In this document: positions 8,466 through 16,597 of the stretch, piece after piece
Position numbering within the stretch: the stretch's first letter is position 1
How the letters are laid out: every line of letters starts with the position of its first letter
DNA from: Desulfamplus magnetovallimortis
GTDB taxonomy: Bacteria; Desulfobacterota; Desulfobacteria; Desulfobacterales; Desulfobacteraceae
Direction of reading: 5' to 3'
Assembly: GCF_900170035.1 (NCBI RefSeq)
Contig: NZ_LT828542.1
Coordinates: forward strand, 323,270-375,645
Length of the DNA stretch: 52,376 nt
Position numbers and translations under genes: made by a program
The notes under the pieces: generated by a model
Told to the model about the DNA's origin: nothing
Database searches by the model: none
The model's input: only the letters and a program-made list of their open reading frames with translations

Positions 8466-8699
8466 TTATGATTTAACCCAGCTCAAAATTTCCTGTTTAG
8501 TTGGTATCTTTCCAACACACTTTACTTCACCATTTACTACAACTGCCGGAGTCCCAAAAACACCGTAACCTGCAATCTCCATAAGGTCAGAGACCTTTTC
8601 CACAGTGGCATCAATGTTTGCTTCAGTGACGGTCTGTTTTACAAGTTCCTCTGTTTTTTTACACTTTGCACATCCTGGTCCTAAAACTTTAATCTCCAT
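8466..8699 (-). CDS. Small thioredoxin-like protein (redox-active disulfide protein 2 family)
   Basis: A 77-residue cytoplasmic protein. LGPGCAKCKKTEELV holds a CxxC active site at the N terminus, and YGVFGTPAVVVNGEVKCVG gives the cis-proline and an additional cysteine. This is the compact family typified by archaeal MTH895. Members are often encoded with ArsR repressors and membrane permeases, as here. GGAG lies close before the ATG at 8699. It may reduce ArsC or shuttle electrons to the CcdA-like protein, but that is inference. Confidence 0.9.
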   Translation of the reverse strand: MEIKVLGPGCAKCKKTEELVKQTVTEANIDATVEKVSDLMEIAGYGVFGTPAVVVNGEVKCVGKIPTKQEILSWVKS

Positions 8700-8818
8700 G
8701 ATTTTCTCCTTTTACCCAATAAAATCAACGATATATATTTAACAGCTAAAAAAACACCATTCTAAATATCATCTATAGTATTCCAGATAAATCGGTTGGC
8801 ATTTCTAATATATGAAAA

Positions 8819-9010
8819 CTCAAAATCGACACATATGATCTTATAAGCCTTGTCAACACTGTCTGAATCAGGATTCCCAAGATTAACAGGATAAGGCAGG
8901 ATTATCTATCTTGAACATCTTGGTTATCCTGGTTATCCTGGTTATCCTGGTTATCCTGATTCAGACAAATGCAATAACTTCTAAAAAAGCAATAAGATGT
9001 CGATTTTGAG
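8819..9010 (+). mobile_element. Element 1 copy 2 (MITE-like) with 8-bp direct repeat
   Basis: The ends CTCAAAATCGACA and TGTCGATTTTGAG are a perfect 13-bp terminal inverted repeat. TATGAAAA occurs directly on both sides (8811-8818 and 9011-9018). Inside, the unit GGTTATCCT is repeated in tandem (about 8920-8960), making this copy longer than copy 1. Together with flanking A+T-rich DNA it fills the whole gap between 8700 and 9096. Confidence 0.92.
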
Positions 9011-9096
9011 TATGAAAAAGCAAAATCATTTTCTGGAAATATATATTGTATTTATTTATAAATAGCAATATAACGATTTATTAAATATAAAAAAAA

Positions 9097-9441
9097 TTAT
9101 TTTCCGCAAATAATCTCTCTTTGAGCATCTGGCAATATGGCTATTACTTCAAGAATATCAGCATCTTCGTTGAGCCAGTGTTTCAGATTACCAAGCAAGT
9201 TTGCAGCGTATGGATTCTGTTTTCCGTCAGACAGGGTGAAGTTAACCCAGAGACCATCCTTATATGATTTTACAAGTCCAGCTTCCTCAAGGATTTTAAG
9301 ATGCTTGCTTGTTGTTGACTGGGCTATCCCTAAAACCGTATATATTTCACAGACGCACATCACCCTGTGTTCAAGCATTTTCAGTATTTTTATCCGTCCG
9401 GGGTCAGATGCTGCCTTCATTACCTTTAAAAACTCTTTCAT
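9097..9441 (-). CDS. arsR: ArsR-family repressor with CxC metalloid site
   Basis: A winged-helix repressor of about 114 residues. HRVMCVCEIYTVLGIAQST contains the CxC pair at the position of the ELCVCDL arsenite site in classical ArsR, and STTSKHLKILEEAGLV is the recognition helix. It should bind its operator until As(III) or a similar ligand is captured. I chose the ATG at 9441 over 9453 because GGGGA lies 6 bases before it. It is the first gene of the minus-strand arsenic/redox region, so it probably controls the thioredoxin and CcdA-like genes and perhaps more. Confidence 0.9.
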   Translation of the reverse strand: MKEFLKVMKAASDPGRIKILKMLEHRVMCVCEIYTVLGIAQSTTSKHLKILEEAGLVKSYKDGLWVNFTLSDGKQNPYAANLLGNLKHWLNEDADILEVIAILPDAQREIICGK

Positions 9442-9453
9442 TTTATTCCCCAT

Positions 9454-9840
9454 TAATTAAGAACATATACATATCGTTTTTAGTGAATATATTAATATGG
9501 AGCATAGTTGTCAAGATATTGTGTTTCTATACGACACTCAAAAAAAACAGACAAGCAACCGGTGTTAAATTCTTAAAAACGGGTGGTTGGTACTAATTTC
9601 AGCCAGACTCTAACTGTTATGCTGTGCTCTGAATCAGGGATACCCGGGATAAACATGCATTATTATCTATCTTGAACATCGTTTTTATCCTGGTTATCCT
9701 GATTCAGACAAATGCCCTGCATCTCCTAAAATGGTACTTAATAATGGGTTTTAATTCACTTACCCAAACTTCTGGGGGGTGAGGGGAGTGGACAAGTTAT
9801 TTAAACTCCGTTCCTTAGCAGGGTATCAAATTTCAGTGGC
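9454..9840. other. Gene-free stretch with a core fragment of element 1
   Basis: The only recognisable part is 9628-9712, which carries the inner palindrome of element 1 (TCTGAATCAGG to TCCTGATTCAGAC) without its outer arms. The rest has no convincing reading frame, RNA gene or promoter. Confidence 0.7.
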
Positions 9841-11790
9841 TCAGAAATCGGAAAAATCATCGTCATCATCAAAGGGGATAACCTGCTCAGGTCTAACCTC
9901 TCCTTTTTTATGGGGAACCATTTTTCTTGATTTTGCCCCGCCACCTGATGTTGATGCTCCAAGAGCCGGTCTTTTTGCCTTTGCTGTTCCTCCGATATGC
10001 CTCTGTGGTCTGTGAGACAAGTTTCTACCTGAGGAGTGACTTGCACTTCCTCCTACAAGTGTTACCAGCTCATCCACAAACTCCCGCATGCCCTCAGCCT
10101 GGGCATTCATCTCTTCTGATGCACTGGCTGACTCCTCTGCATTGGCTGCATTCTGCTGGGTGACTTTATCCATCTCTGCAACAGCAAGATTGACCTGCTC
10201 AATTCCTGTGGCCTGCTCCTTTGATGCTGCTGAAATTTCCTCAATGAGCTGCCCTACCTTTGCAGAGCTTTCAGCAACTTCACTGAATGCCTTGTTGGTT
10301 TTTTCAACAAGCTCTGAACCATCCTTGACCTTATTCACAGTACTTTCAATCAAGACTGCTGTATTTTTGGCAGCTTCAGCCGATCTCATTGCAAGATTTC
10401 TTACCTCTTCTGCAACAACTGCAAACCCTGCACCTGCCTCTCCTGCCCTTGCTGCTTCAACCGCTGCATTCAAAGCCAGAAGATTGGTCTGGAAGGCTAT
10501 CTCATCAATGGTTTTTATTATCTTGGAAATCTGATCACTTGCCTTGGAAATATCTTCCATGGACTGGGTAAGATGTCCCATTGAATCATTGGCACGACCC
10601 ACAACCTTGTTGGCATCTTTCATCAGTCCATCAGCCTGCTGGGCATTTTCAGAGTTCTGTCTGGTCATTGAGGACATCTCTTCAAGTGAGGAGGAGCTCT
10701 CTTCAATGGATGCTGCCTGCTGGGATGCTCCCTCTGCAAGGGACTGGCTGGCACTTGATACCTGTGATGATGCTGAAGCCACCTGATTGGAGCCTTCATT
10801 CAAGCCTTCAATTACACGGTTAAGAGGTTTTGTAATTGCTCTTGTGATCAAAAAAGCAATGATTGCACCAAGAACAAGGGCAATAGCGCTTGCTACAAAA
10901 GATATAAGCTTTGAGACTGAAATCTCACTTACCATTTTTGCTTTCTGATCTTCACGGGCATCAACACACACTTCCCTTGCTAACCTTGCAGCTTCAAGCA
11001 TGTTAGTGTCAGCTACTTTCTGCTTTGCCATAATTGAGGCAAAAGCCTTAAATTCCTTCTCGTAATTTGCAAGAGCTGTCACAACAGAATCAATCTGCCG
11101 GATATTCAACTGATCTTTAAACCTTAATCTCAACTCTCCTGCTATCCCGTTGATTTTTGTAAGGTTCTCCTCAACAATCTGACGCCACTTTTCTTCACCT
11201 CTTGAGATTATAAACTCTTTCTCGTTCTTTCTTGCATCAAGAAACAGCTCTATCATACTGTTGGCATCATCCTTGTTGGCAACTCTTATATCAAGAGTTT
11301 TACCACCTTCTGCCATTTCCCGTTTAAGTTTCTCATTCTGGTCGTTCTTGATAGCTTCTGTTTCGGAAAAAGCGATATTTGCCTTTGCCCTCATCTCTTC
11401 CATGGTTGTAGCTCTTTCCTCATTAAACGCCACATAGTTCTTGAAAGATTGATGATAGGCTTTAACTTTATCTGCCACCTGACGCATCTGATCCTTGTTG
11501 ATCTGATCACTAAATTTTTCGCTTGTGACAACTGTCTGCTCAATCAACTGGGCAATAAGTTCCTCAACTTTCTGAATACTTGCAGCATCTCTGCGAATAA
11601 TATAGTTCTTTTCCTGCTGGCGACACTCAAGAATCAAACGCACAAGACGATTCACATCATCTGCCTTATCAACTCTGTCAACAACTCCTGTGAGTCCAGA
11701 ATAGCCAACATAAGCAACTATTACCAGAAATAGAAGCACAACGGCAAATCCACTGAATATCTTAGTGCCAAGTTTCATGTTTTTAAACAT
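9841..11790 (-). CDS. Methyl-accepting chemotaxis protein, probable HBM sensor
   Basis: About 649 residues. It has a first membrane segment (residues 13-30), a large periplasmic helical domain, a second membrane segment ([17 protein letters not shown]), HAMP, and a signalling domain whose hairpin tip reads [20 protein letters not shown]. The sensor contains two related helical-bundle motifs, [14 protein letters not shown] and [14 protein letters not shown], as in helical bimodular domains that bind small organic acids. I chose the ATG at 11790 because GAGGAGGAG lies 4-7 bases upstream. The C-terminal tail is acidic ([10 protein letters not shown]) with no methylation-enzyme pentapeptide. It stands alone, outside the chemosensory operon. 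Confidence 0.92.
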   Translation of the reverse strand: MFKNMKLGTKIFSGFAVVLLFLVIVAYVGYSGLTGVVDRVDKADDVNRLVRLILECRQQEKNYIIRRDAASIQKVEELIAQLIEQTVVTSEKFSDQINKDQMRQVADKVKAYHQSFKNYVAFNEERATTMEEMRAKANIAFSETEAIKNDQNEKLKREMAEGGKTLDIRVANKDDANSMIELFLDARKNEKEFIISRGEEKWRQIVEENLTKINGIAGELRLRFKDQLNIRQIDSVVTALANYEKEFKAFASIMAKQKVADTNMLEAARLAREVCVDAREDQKAKMVSEISVSKLISFVASAIALVLGAIIAFLITRAITKPLNRVIEGLNEGSNQVASASSQVSSASQSLAEGASQQAASIEESSSSLEEMSSMTRQNSENAQQADGLMKDANKVVGRANDSMGHLTQSMEDISKASDQISKIIKTIDEIAFQTNLLALNAAVEAARAGEAGAGFAVVAEEVRNLAMRSAEAAKNTAVLIESTVNKVKDGSELVEKTNKAFSEVAESSAKVGQLIEEISAASKEQATGIEQVNLAVAEMDKVTQQNAANAEESASASEEMNAQAEGMREFVDELVTLVGGSASHSSGRNLSHRPQRHIGGTAKAKRPALGASTSGGGAKSRKMVPHKKGEVRPEQVIPFDDDDDFSDF

Positions 11791-11834
11791 AATCTCCTCC
11801 TCTTTTCGATGTATGATGGAAATCATTTACCAAG

Positions 11835-11870
11835 TCGGACATAACAGATTAAACGGACACGGCTGCAATG
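11835..11870 (-). repeat. Element 2, partial copy H
   Basis: TTAAACGGACACGGCTGCAA and TGCAGCC: the right flank and a perfect 7-bp stem (GGCTGCA facing TGCAGCC) of element 2, the left flank missing. It lies upstream of the MCP gene. The remaining ~180 bases to the ACT gene are A+T-rich and may hold promoters for the two divergent genes. Confidence 0.6.
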
Positions 11871-12141
11871 CAGCCTCTACCAAAGATAATTATTTATATT
11901 TTCTTCAAAAAATAATATTTTGTATCCTTATCAATAATAAATATCTAAATTGATATAAAAGATTTACATAGCTTTTGCAACACCCATTTCAGTTACTACT
12001 CTGAAATAAGTTGTTCGTCAAGAGAACCTGTTACTGAATGCGGTACAATTATATTTGTTGAAAAAAAAGGTGGAAACCTATAATAAAAGAGTGGTTATCT
12101 TTTTTCTCGTAAAACATCACAATATCACTACAGGAGGCCTG

Positions 12142-12669
12142 ATGGAAAAAAAATTCATAATGACCGCTTTTGGCAAGGATAGGCCAGGAATAGTTGCAGA
12201 TGTCTCAGGAATCATATATGAAAATGGTTGTAATCTTGAGGATTCCCAGATGGGGCTTCTGGCAGATGAGTTTACCCTGATGCTTCTTCTCAGCGGAAGG
12301 GGTGAAGAACTTGAAGATATGCTTCAAAAAGAGTGCAGAAGACTTGAAAAGGAGAAAAATATCTCGGTATTCATTAAAGAGCTGGATTTCCACCATCCGG
12401 AATACAAGGAAAACGGAAATCGCCACACCATCTCTGTAGAAGGAATTGACCAGGGTGGAATAGTTTATAAAATCAGCAAATTTCTCTCCGACCAAAGCAT
12501 AAACATCAACAGGCTAACATCACAGATGAAACTGTCACCGGAGAGCGGCACAGCTCTTTATACCATGACAATGGATGTAAGTTTTCCTGAGACGGTTTTT
12601 GTTGAGAGTGTGGAAAAAGGCCTTGAGCGGATTGGAGATCAGCTTAATGTGGATATTACTGTAAAATAA
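12142..12669 (+). CDS. ACT-domain regulatory protein, GcvR-like
   Basis: A 175-residue cytoplasmic protein with two ACT domains. The first begins FIMTAFGKDRPGIVADVSGI (residues 4-80); the second HTISVEGIDQGGIVYKISKF (residues 93-175). The order and the DRPGIVA motif resemble the GcvR/ACT-UUR family, which senses amino acids or modulates partner proteins. ACAGGAGGCC lies just before the ATG at 12142, clearly better than the upstream ATG at 12055. It is the only plus-strand gene in the first 41 kb and has no evident operon partners. Confidence 0.85.
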   Translation: MEKKFIMTAFGKDRPGIVADVSGIIYENGCNLEDSQMGLLADEFTLMLLLSGRGEELEDMLQKECRRLEKEKNISVFIKELDFHHPEYKENGNRHTISVEGIDQGGIVYKISKFLSDQSININRLTSQMKLSPESGTALYTMTMDVSFPETVFVESVEKGLERIGDQLNVDITVK

Positions 12670-12696
12670 AGCAATACCCTTAAAGCAACACCATTG

Positions 12697-12726
12697 TCCC
12701 CCCTCTCCAGCAATGGATAGGGGGAT
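12697..12726. repeat. Degenerate C/G-rich hairpin repeat
   Basis: CCCCCCTCTCC faces GGATAGGGGG across a short loop. It resembles the 8201 repeat and lies between converging genes, so it could serve as a bidirectional terminator. Confidence 0.5.
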
Positions 12727-12763
12727 CATAAATTATGAACCAATGCCTACCCGCCCATATGAT

Positions 12764-14881
12764 TTAATGTCTCCCAAGAAGGGTCATGAATTTCTCTTCA
12801 GGAACAGGCGGGCTGAAAAGATATCCCTGAACACAAAGACATCCCTTATTCTTGAGAAAATGAGCCTGAATCCTTGTCTCCACCCCTTCTGCCACCACAT
12901 TAAGTCCAAGGCTGTGTGCCATGGAAATAATTGTGGCTGTTATGGCCATATCATCCCTGTCATCCGGAATATCCATGACAAAAGATCTGTCAATTTTAAG
13001 AGTATTGACAGGAAAACTTTTAAGATAACTCAAAGATGAGTAGCCTGTGCCAAAATCATCTATGGAAAGGGTTATTCCAAGTTTCTTCAAATCATGCATA
13101 AACTTGATATTTCTGTCAATATTATCGAAAAGCATGCTTTCTGTCAGCTCAAGATCAAGACAACGGGGCGGCAATCCTGTTTCATTAAGAATAGTTCTTA
13201 CAATTTCCACAAAATTTTCCTGCTTCAACTGCTTTGCAGAAAGATTGACACCGACCCCGAAGTCCGCATAACCCATATCCAGAATCTTTTTGCCGGTTAT
13301 ACATGCCTGACGCAATACCCACTCTCCAATTGCAAGAATAACATCGCTTGTCTCTGCAATGGGAATGAACTTGAATGGAGGAATAATACCCATCTCCGGA
13401 TGTATCCACCGGATAAGAGCCTCCATGCCCACAACCCTGTCATCTGACAGATCAACCTTGGGCTGGTAATAGAGATGAAGCTCATTTTTATCAAGTGCCA
13501 TCCTGACAGCCATCTCAAGCTTCATACGCTCAAATGCACGGGTTGTCATATCTCCTGAAAAAAACTGAAAATTGCCGGCCCCAGCCATTTTTGCATGATT
13601 AAGGGCAATTTCAGCATTTTTAATCAGCTCATTTGGAGTAGATGCATCATTGGGAAAAATAGTGACCCCAATAGAGGCACTTATATAAATCTGGCTCTCA
13701 TCAATCTTGAAATCTCCTGCAAGAAGATCTTTTATCTTCTGAATTGTTGCAGCAATAGGGTCATAGGTCTCAAGCCTTGAGATATAAAATATGAACCTGT
13801 CGCTTACAAGCCTTGAGAGGGACTCTGCATTTAAAAGATTCTCTTTTAGACGTTCTGCCACCTTGACAAGCAGTTCATCCACAAAACTTATACCGTATGA
13901 TTCATTGATCCTTGCGGTTTTATCAATATCAAGGAGAATAACAGCAATTTTTTTTCCATCAAGACTTGATTTTTCAATTGACTGCTTCAACCTGTCATAA
14001 AACAGAGAACGGTTGGGAAGCTTTGTAAGAATATCGTAATTATTAAGGCGGTTGATATCCTCTTCTGCTTTTTTTATGATGGAAAGATCATTAAAAATAC
14101 CAATATAATTCAGTGGCTTACCATCATCATCAAATACAGTGCTGACAGAGAGCCATTTAGGAAAAATTTCACCATTTTTTTTGCGATCCCATATCTCGCC
14201 CTGCCAATGGCCTGTCTCTTGAAGCTCTTTCCAGAACCGCCTGAAAAGATCAGATCTGTTGTTCCCTGCTTTCATCAAGGATGCATTACGATAAAGCACA
14301 TCCTCCTTGGAGTATCCTGTAATTTTTGTAAATGCAGGATTAACATCAAGGATGTTTCCCTTAAGATCAGTAATGAGAATTGCTTCCTGACTGTTTTCAA
14401 ATACAATTCTTGAGAGTTTCAGATATGCTTCAGTTTTCTTTTGTTTGGTTTCATCAGAATATATCGAAACAATTTCACCGGTTGGAAGTTTATATACATA
14501 CCCCTTGCGCCAGACATCCAGTGCGTCATCTTTATATAAAACCAGAGGATGAGTTTCTGATTTACCTGTTCTCCAAACCCTTGTGAAAACATCAAGAAAA
14601 CCGCAAACTTTAACACCAGGAAAAACTTCGGTTACCCTTTTGCCAAGGACATCCTCTTTTTTAACCTGATCCATCTTCTGAGCTGCCCTGTTGTAATCCA
14701 CAAAAACAAAATCATCGCCATTATCTACGGCCTCAAAAATTGCCACACCACTGCTCAGATTGTCAAAAAGCCCTCTGTATCTGATTTCACTGCGAAAAAG
14801 TTCTTCTTTGTAGTTCATGGCGTTATCTTCTTTTAGTTGTCCATTGTCAGAACTCTGATTTTCAGTCGGCTTATTCTTCAT
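12764..14881 (-). CDS. PAS-PAS-GGDEF(degenerate)-EAL protein, probable c-di-GMP phosphodiesterase
   Basis: A 705-residue cytoplasmic protein. Two PAS domains occupy about residues 30-145 and 155-275 (the second with LKGNILDVNPAFTKITGYS). The GGDEF-type domain, about 280-440, has SRLVSDRF where the active GGDEF should be, so it should not make c-di-GMP. The EAL domain (450-700) looks complete: MEALIRW, VNLSAKQL, LDLELTES, SIDDFGTGYSSLSYL, LKIDRSFV and VVAEGVET. The protein should therefore degrade c-di-GMP under PAS control. Its start overlaps the stop of the ParB-like/RAM gene by 4 bases (ATGA), indicating translational coupling. Confidence 0.92.
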   Translation of the reverse strand: MKNKPTENQSSDNGQLKEDNAMNYKEELFRSEIRYRGLFDNLSSGVAIFEAVDNGDDFVFVDYNRAAQKMDQVKKEDVLGKRVTEVFPGVKVCGFLDVFTRVWRTGKSETHPLVLYKDDALDVWRKGYVYKLPTGEIVSIYSDETKQKKTEAYLKLSRIVFENSQEAILITDLKGNILDVNPAFTKITGYSKEDVLYRNASLMKAGNNRSDLFRRFWKELQETGHWQGEIWDRKKNGEIFPKWLSVSTVFDDDGKPLNYIGIFNDLSIIKKAEEDINRLNNYDILTKLPNRSLFYDRLKQSIEKSSLDGKKIAVILLDIDKTARINESYGISFVDELLVKVAERLKENLLNAESLSRLVSDRFIFYISRLETYDPIAATIQKIKDLLAGDFKIDESQIYISASIGVTIFPNDASTPNELIKNAEIALNHAKMAGAGNFQFFSGDMTTRAFERMKLEMAVRMALDKNELHLYYQPKVDLSDDRVVGMEALIRWIHPEMGIIPPFKFIPIAETSDVILAIGEWVLRQACITGKKILDMGYADFGVGVNLSAKQLKQENFVEIVRTILNETGLPPRCLDLELTESMLFDNIDRNIKFMHDLKKLGITLSIDDFGTGYSSLSYLKSFPVNTLKIDRSFVMDIPDDRDDMAITATIISMAHSLGLNVVAEGVETRIQAHFLKNKGCLCVQGYLFSPPVPEEKFMTLLGRH

Positions 14882-16032
14882 TTTATTCTGGAAAATCCTG
14901 GAATAAGTGTTTTTGTTGTAACAACTCCGTTTAACTGCCGCATTTTTTCATGAACAAAATTTGAAATTATTTCAGCATCAGAACTTAAAAGATCCCTTGT
15001 CAAACCTACTTTTACCAACAGGTCAATATCTCCATGAACAGAATGTATTTCAAGAACCTCTTCAAGCTCAAACAGTTTTTCAATAACCTTATGCTCCTGT
15101 TTTCCTTTGACATTCATCAGGACGAAAGCTGTAATACCTCGCTTCATCTCTGGATATTCCACCTCATTGAGACTGGTCATATGTTCCCTGAACTCCTCCA
15201 TTGTCCTTGGGATAAGCTTTCCAAGTCCAATGCCATATTTTGCTGTTCGCTGGCGCTTCCAGTGACCTACTGAGATATAAACATAAAGATCAGCAACGGT
15301 TCTGCCTGAAAAATTGCCAACAATATTTCCCCGTTTTATGATGGAACAGAAGGGCTGATAGATTGTTCTGTACCAGTCCCTTGCAGCAGCAGCAAATGTT
15401 ATTTCCGGGCTCTCTTTTTTAAGATATACATAGTGCTCCTGAATCTGGGATGTAAGCTGGGAATATTGACCCACTTCGGTAAGGGAAATTGTTCTTGGAA
15501 GCCCTGTCCTGTCGCAGAATGCCATCTTTTCCCTGTAAAGAAGATTGTCAAGGGTTTCACTGGACGGAATAAATTCAATTATTGTTGCAAGTATCTCATC
15601 GTGATGAAGTTTCTTGGCAGCAGCAACCCTGTGATTGCCATCCAGAACATAATATTCATCCTTTATCTGGTAAAGCTTAACTGGCGGCAGAGCCTTTCCG
15701 GTACGCATGGCACTTAAAATCGAGTTAAATCTCTCTGATGGTGCATGATGTTTGAACTGGAAATGCTCATCAAAATCCTGATACCTTCCAACACTTCCGA
15801 TAATCTGATCCAATGGTACAGTCTGAACCCCTCTGTCCATGCTGTCAAATGCACCCTCTTTCTTTTGCATATCTTCAAATGAACTCATATCTTTGAGTTC
15901 ATGGGATCTCTTGTTCTCCCTGTCACTTGTAGCAGGGTCAAATTCACCGGACAGGTCGGGCTGAGATGAATTCTCTCCAGAAAAAAAATCACGCAGACGG
16001 GTCATCATTGATTTCGATGATGTTGTATCCAT
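14878..16032 (-). CDS. ParB-like domain fused to a Lrp/AsnC RAM-type domain
   Basis: A 384-residue protein of unusual make-up. After a charged N-terminal ~65 residues comes a ParB/Srx-like domain (about 70-150) with YYVLDGNHRVAAAKKL, the nucleotide-binding motif of the ParB N-terminal fold. A helical middle contains WKRQRTAKYGIGLGKLIPRT. The C-terminal ~80 residues (AFVLMNVKGKQEHKVIEKLF to VVTTKTLIPGF) match the ligand-binding RAM domain of Lrp/AsnC regulators. No Lrp-type helix-turn-helix is obvious. It overlaps the phosphoesterase gene by 44 bases and the EAL gene by 4. Its function is unknown; a ligand-responsive, nucleotide-binding regulator is plausible. Confidence 0.8.
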   Translation of the reverse strand: MDTTSSKSMMTRLRDFFSGENSSQPDLSGEFDPATSDRENKRSHELKDMSSFEDMQKKEGAFDSMDRGVQTVPLDQIIGSVGRYQDFDEHFQFKHHAPSERFNSILSAMRTGKALPPVKLYQIKDEYYVLDGNHRVAAAKKLHHDEILATIIEFIPSSETLDNLLYREKMAFCDRTGLPRTISLTEVGQYSQLTSQIQEHYVYLKKESPEITFAAAARDWYRTIYQPFCSIIKRGNIVGNFSGRTVADLYVYISVGHWKRQRTAKYGIGLGKLIPRTMEEFREHMTSLNEVEYPEMKRGITAFVLMNVKGKQEHKVIEKLFELEEVLEIHSVHGDIDLLVKVGLTRDLLSSDAEIISNFVHEKMRQLNGVVTTKTLIPGFSRIK

Positions 16033-16597
16033 AGGTATTTATCACCTTTGTTCCGTTGACAACTGTCAAACGATCCAGGGTATTATCAAACTGTCTGTGA
16101 ATATGACCATGTATAAGGTAACTCGGTTTATATTTATCAATAAATGTATAAAAAGCATCAAAACCTTTGTGACACCGATCCTCAGCGTCATGTATATATC
16201 GGGGAGGAGCGTGGGTTATCAATATGTCAACGCCTTTGTTCCACCAGATTGACAATTTCATTTTTCTGATTATATGTCTCATCTGTGCATCTGTATATTG
16301 ATTCATACCTCCGTTATACCATCTGGACCCCCCAAGTCCCATAATATTGAGACCTTTAAACTTTACAATTCTGCCATGAATATCCATGCATCCCATTGGG
16401 GGATTTTCATTATACCGAATATCATGATTCCCCTTAACATAGTAGAGGGGGACATTCATAAAATGAAAAATAAAAGCAAGATATTCCGGAGGCAGATCAC
16501 CACAGGCAAGTACAAGGTCTATATCGGGAAACCTTGTTCTGTCAAACTCTTTGTACAGTGCAGGCACCACAACATCCGATACCGTCAGTATTTTCAT
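15989..16597 (-). CDS. Calcineurin-like metallophosphoesterase
   Basis: A 202-residue cytoplasmic enzyme. Its metal motifs are ACGDLPPEYL, YYVKGNHDIR, ILITHAPPRY and YLIHGHIHRQF, in the order expected of the superfamily. The first motif has SDVVVP in place of the usual DxH, so one metal ligand may differ. The substrate cannot be told; relatives cleave phosphodiesters or phosphomonoesters of nucleotides. It overlaps the flavin-reductase stop by 4 bases upstream and the ParB-like/RAM gene by 44 bases downstream, so all are probably made from one message. Confidence 0.88.
   Translation of the reverse strand: MKILTVSDVVVPALYKEFDRTRFPDIDLVLACGDLPPEYLAFIFHFMNVPLYYVKGNHDIRYNENPPMGCMDIHGRIVKFKGLNIMGLGGSRWYNGGMNQYTDAQMRHIIRKMKLSIWWNKGVDILITHAPPRYIHDAEDRCHKGFDAFYTFIDKYKPSYLIHGHIHRQFDNTLDRLTVVNGTKVINTYGYNIIEINDDPSA

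Noticed and set aside
8264-9010. Two adjacent element 1 copies as a CRISPR or an origin of replication
   Set aside because: There are only two copies 380 bases apart with terminal inverted repeats and target duplications. No DnaA boxes or spacer pattern were seen.
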